From positions 1 to 15,959 of the forward strand of contig CALDSN010000152.1 of the NCBI GenBank assembly GCA_937924555.1: 15,959 nucleotides of DNA, read 5' to 3'. The notes under the pieces were generated by a model. The model was given only the letters and a program-made list of their open reading frames with translations. It had not been told where the DNA came from and did not search any database. Below, one piece after another: positions 13,972 to 15,959 of the stretch; position 1 is the first letter of the stretch, and each line of letters opens with the position of its first letter. Position numbers and translations under genes: made by a program. The stretch is from an uncultured bacterium. GTDB taxonomy: Bacteria; Cloacimonadota; Cloacimonadia; Cloacimonadales; Cloacimonadaceae.

Positions 13972-15959
13972 TTATTGCCGATCCACCAATTCCTGTATCA
14001 AATCTTCATCCACCGGAGTGGGAATGGTTATAGCTCCCGCCTCAGCATGAGCTTCATTCCAGGCTTCACAGGTGTCTATTGCGCCATCGTTTCTTGCCCA
14101 AGCTCGTCTGGCAACTCCACCCATAACATCCCAGGATAAGGCTTTCTTAACTATCTCATCCATCCTTTCACTGCCATCCAAAACAATCCCATTACCACCA
14201 TTGACGCTTCTGCCAATGCCTACTCCGCCACCGTTGGACAGCACCACTAGCGTCATTCCTCGTGCCACATTACCGGCAAAGCAGTGAGTAGCCATTTCTG
14301 CCATTACATTGGAACCATCGTGGATATTAGCTGTTTCTCTGAATGGGGAGTCCGTGCCGGATACATCGTGATGGTCTCGTCCCAGCATGACAGGTCCAAT
14401 CTCACCTTTACGAACCATATCATTGAACCTTAAAGCCAAGCGTATTCTTCCTTCCTCATCCGCATAGAGGATGCGAGCCTTCGTTCCCACAACCAGTTTA
14501 TTCTGCTCGGCGGTAACTATCCAATGGTGATTATCCCTATCCATAGAGTTTCTATCGGGATTAATCAGCTCGGTGGCTGCCATATCTGTTTTCTGCAAAT
14601 CCGCATCCTTACCGGAAAGACATACCCATCTAAAGGGACCGTATCCATAATCAAAGCAGAGGGGACCCATGATGTCTTCCACGTATGAGGGCCAGATAAA
14701 GCCATCATTGGTGTTCATCCCGTTGCGGGCAATGGCTTTCTCGCCTGCATCGAACACACTTGCCATGAAGCTGTTACCATAATCCCAGAACCTGGAACCT
14801 TTGTCACACAGCTTCTTAATCACCTGATAATGCCGTATAAGGGATTCATCCACCAGTTTCTCAAACTGCTTAATATCCTCAGCAATCATCTTCCTACCCT
14901 CGGCAAAGCTCAAACCTGCAGGGGTGTATCCACCCTCATAGACAGCATGGCAGCTTGTTTGGTCGGAGATTAATTCTGCCTTTATGTTATGTGTATCTAC
15001 ATACTCCAGCAAATCCACTATGTTCCCATGATAAGCAATGGACAAAGGCTTTCTGGTCTGTCTCGCCTCATCCACCCAGGCGAACACCTGCACTAAGTTG
15101 TCGGATACCTTGGCAACCCATCCCTGATTATGCCTTGTCTCAATGCGACTATAGTCCACTTCGGCTATAACACCGATGCCTCCGGCAATCTCCACTGCTT
15201 TACTCTGAGCACCGCTCATACCCCCCAAACCCGAAGAGATATACAGCACACCCGCCAAATCCTTGTCTTGGGGGATACCAAGATACTTTCTCCCCGCATT
15301 GAGCAGGGTGATATATGTGCCATGAACTATACCTTGGGGACCAATATACATCCATCCTCCGGCGGTCATTTGTCCATAGTTTGCCACACCTAAGGCTGTC
15401 AATCGCTTAAACTCGGTGGGGTTATCCCACTTGCCGATCACCAAACCGTTGGTGGAGATAACTCTGGGTGCCTCCGGTTTAGATGGGAACAAGCCGAGGG
15501 GATGTCCCGATGCCACAACCAGTGTCTGATGCTCGGTCATTACTTCCAAATAGCTCATAATCAGCCGGTATTGCATCCAGTTCTGACACACTTGTCCGGT
15601 TTCTCCGTAGGTTACCAACTCATAAGGATACAAGGCTATATCAAAATCCAAATTGTTATCTATCATCACCTGCAGGGCTTTGGCAGCAGTGATACCCTTA
15701 TACTCATCAATAGGTTTGCCCTTTAATCTACCTGCCGGACGATAGCGATAGCCGTATATTCTTCCTTTAGTTTTCAACTCGTTCAGGAACTCAGGCGCAA
15801 GCTCCTTATGAAGCTGCTTGGGAACATACCTTAAAGCATTCTTTAGCGCTTGGGCAATTTCGGCTTTGTTCAGCTCCAGTCCTCTGTCTGGCGCACGGCG
15901 TATTCCCGCTTCGAAAGTAGCTTCGGGGGGAAGGGTATCGGGTAGTTTTATCTGGTAAA
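13972..15959 (-). CDS. hutU: Urocanate hydratase, N-terminus beyond window
   Basis: Converts urocanate to imidazolone propionate with bound NAD+, the second step of histidine degradation to glutamate. The open frame continues to the window end: upstream of a TTG at 15777 it still reads the conserved FEAGIRRAPDRGLELNKAEI and LRYVPKQLHKELAPEFL, so that TTG is not the start and only a few residues are missing (662 or so are present). Family marks include YGQMTAGGWMYIGPQGIVHGT, the glycine-rich NAD site ISSGLGGMSGAQ, YGPFRWVC with the cysteine at the active-site position, and LSNGGGVGIGRSVNGG. The RWVC form and length place it in the long HutU branch. No hutH, hutI or formiminotransferase is in view. 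Amino-acid fermentation is the likely context. Confidence 0.96.
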   Translation of the reverse strand, partial: YQIKLPDTLPPEATFEAGIRRAPDRGLELNKAEIAQALKNALRYVPKQLHKELAPEFLNELKTKGRIYGYRYRPAGRLKGKPIDEYKGITAAKALQVMIDNNLDFDIALYPYELVTYGETGQVCQNWMQYRLIMSYLEVMTEHQTLVVASGHPLGLFPSKPEAPRVISTNGLVIGKWDNPTEFKRLTALGVANYGQMTAGGWMYIGPQGIVHGTYITLLNAGRKYLGIPQDKDLAGVLYISSGLGGMSGAQSKAVEIAGGIGVIAEVDYSRIETRHNQGWVAKVSDNLVQVFAWVDEARQTRKPLSIAYHGNIVDLLEYVDTHNIKAELISDQTSCHAVYEGGYTPAGLSFAEGRKMIAEDIKQFEKLVDESLIRHYQVIKKLCDKGSRFWDYGNSFMASVFDAGEKAIARNGMNTNDGFIWPSYVEDIMGPLCFDYGYGPFRWVCLSGKDADLQKTDMAATELINPDRNSMDRDNHHWIVTAEQNKLVVGTKARILYADEEGRIRLALRFNDMVRKGEIGPVMLGRDHHDVSGTDSPFRETANIHDGSNVMAEMATHCFAGNVARGMTLVVLSNGGGVGIGRSVNGGNGIVLDGSERMDEIVKKALSWDVMGGVARRAWARNDGAIDTCEAWNEAHAEAGAITIPTPVDEDLIQELVDRQ

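Noticed and set aside
15775..15777. TTG 15777 as the hutU start
   Set aside because: The frame stays open and encodes conserved HutU N-terminal sequence up to the window end.
1..15959. CRISPR array, insertion sequence, prophage, tRNA or rRNA genes
   Set aside because: I saw no regularly spaced repeats, transposase or integrase motifs, or RNA gene signatures anywhere in the window.

Overview
The window looks like the end of a contig from a fermentative, diderm bacterium of the FCB superphylum. A Candidatus Cloacimonas-like member of Cloacimonadota is my best guess. The case rests on a large secreted protein ending in an FlgD/Por-type C-terminal sorting domain, an MCE lipid-transport system that needs an outer membrane, a long-form urocanate hydratase, a UGP2-type UDP-glucose pyrophosphorylase in a bacterium, and moderate GC. 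No rRNA or tRNA is visible to confirm it. Bases 1-48 are not genomic: they match an Illumina TruSeq index adapter, so the left edge is an assembly artefact.

Left block, rightward (49-2475): a 5'-truncated orotate phosphoribosyltransferase (pyrE), a two-part protein with an unrecognised N-terminal region and a SAM methyltransferase domain, and ribonuclease HII (rnhB). All are overlapping or nearly so, consistent with one operon. A 278-bp spacer with two inverted repeats follows. Next comes a 1,304-residue exported multidomain protein (2754-6668) with a possible carboxypeptidase-like N-terminal domain, fibronectin type III domains, duplicated beta modules and a C-terminal sorting domain. It ends at a strong UUCG-loop terminator (6696-6728).

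Right block, leftward (15959 down to 6880): a tight seven-gene array, hutU (running off the window), UGP2-type uridylyltransferase, MCE/MlaD-like protein, a lipoprotein fused to a predicted beta-barrel, a STAS-MlaE permease, MlaF ATPase and dihydrofolate reductase. Gaps are 12, 1, 8 and 5 nt, followed by two 4-nt overlaps (GTGA, then apparently CTGA). This is probably one transcript mixing histidine catabolism, nucleotide-sugar supply, lipid transport across the envelope, and folate metabolism.

The most interesting part is the four-gene MCE transporter at 7356-12590. It appears to encode an entire trans-envelope route: ATPase, permease with built-in MlaB-like STAS domain, periplasmic MCE protein with a very long coiled coil, and an outer-membrane component in which a PqiC-like auxiliary lipoprotein is fused to a C-terminal beta-barrel. 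Second is folA, which has no ATG, GTG or TTG that would give a full-length protein and seems to start at CTG inside a CTGA overlap with mlaF.
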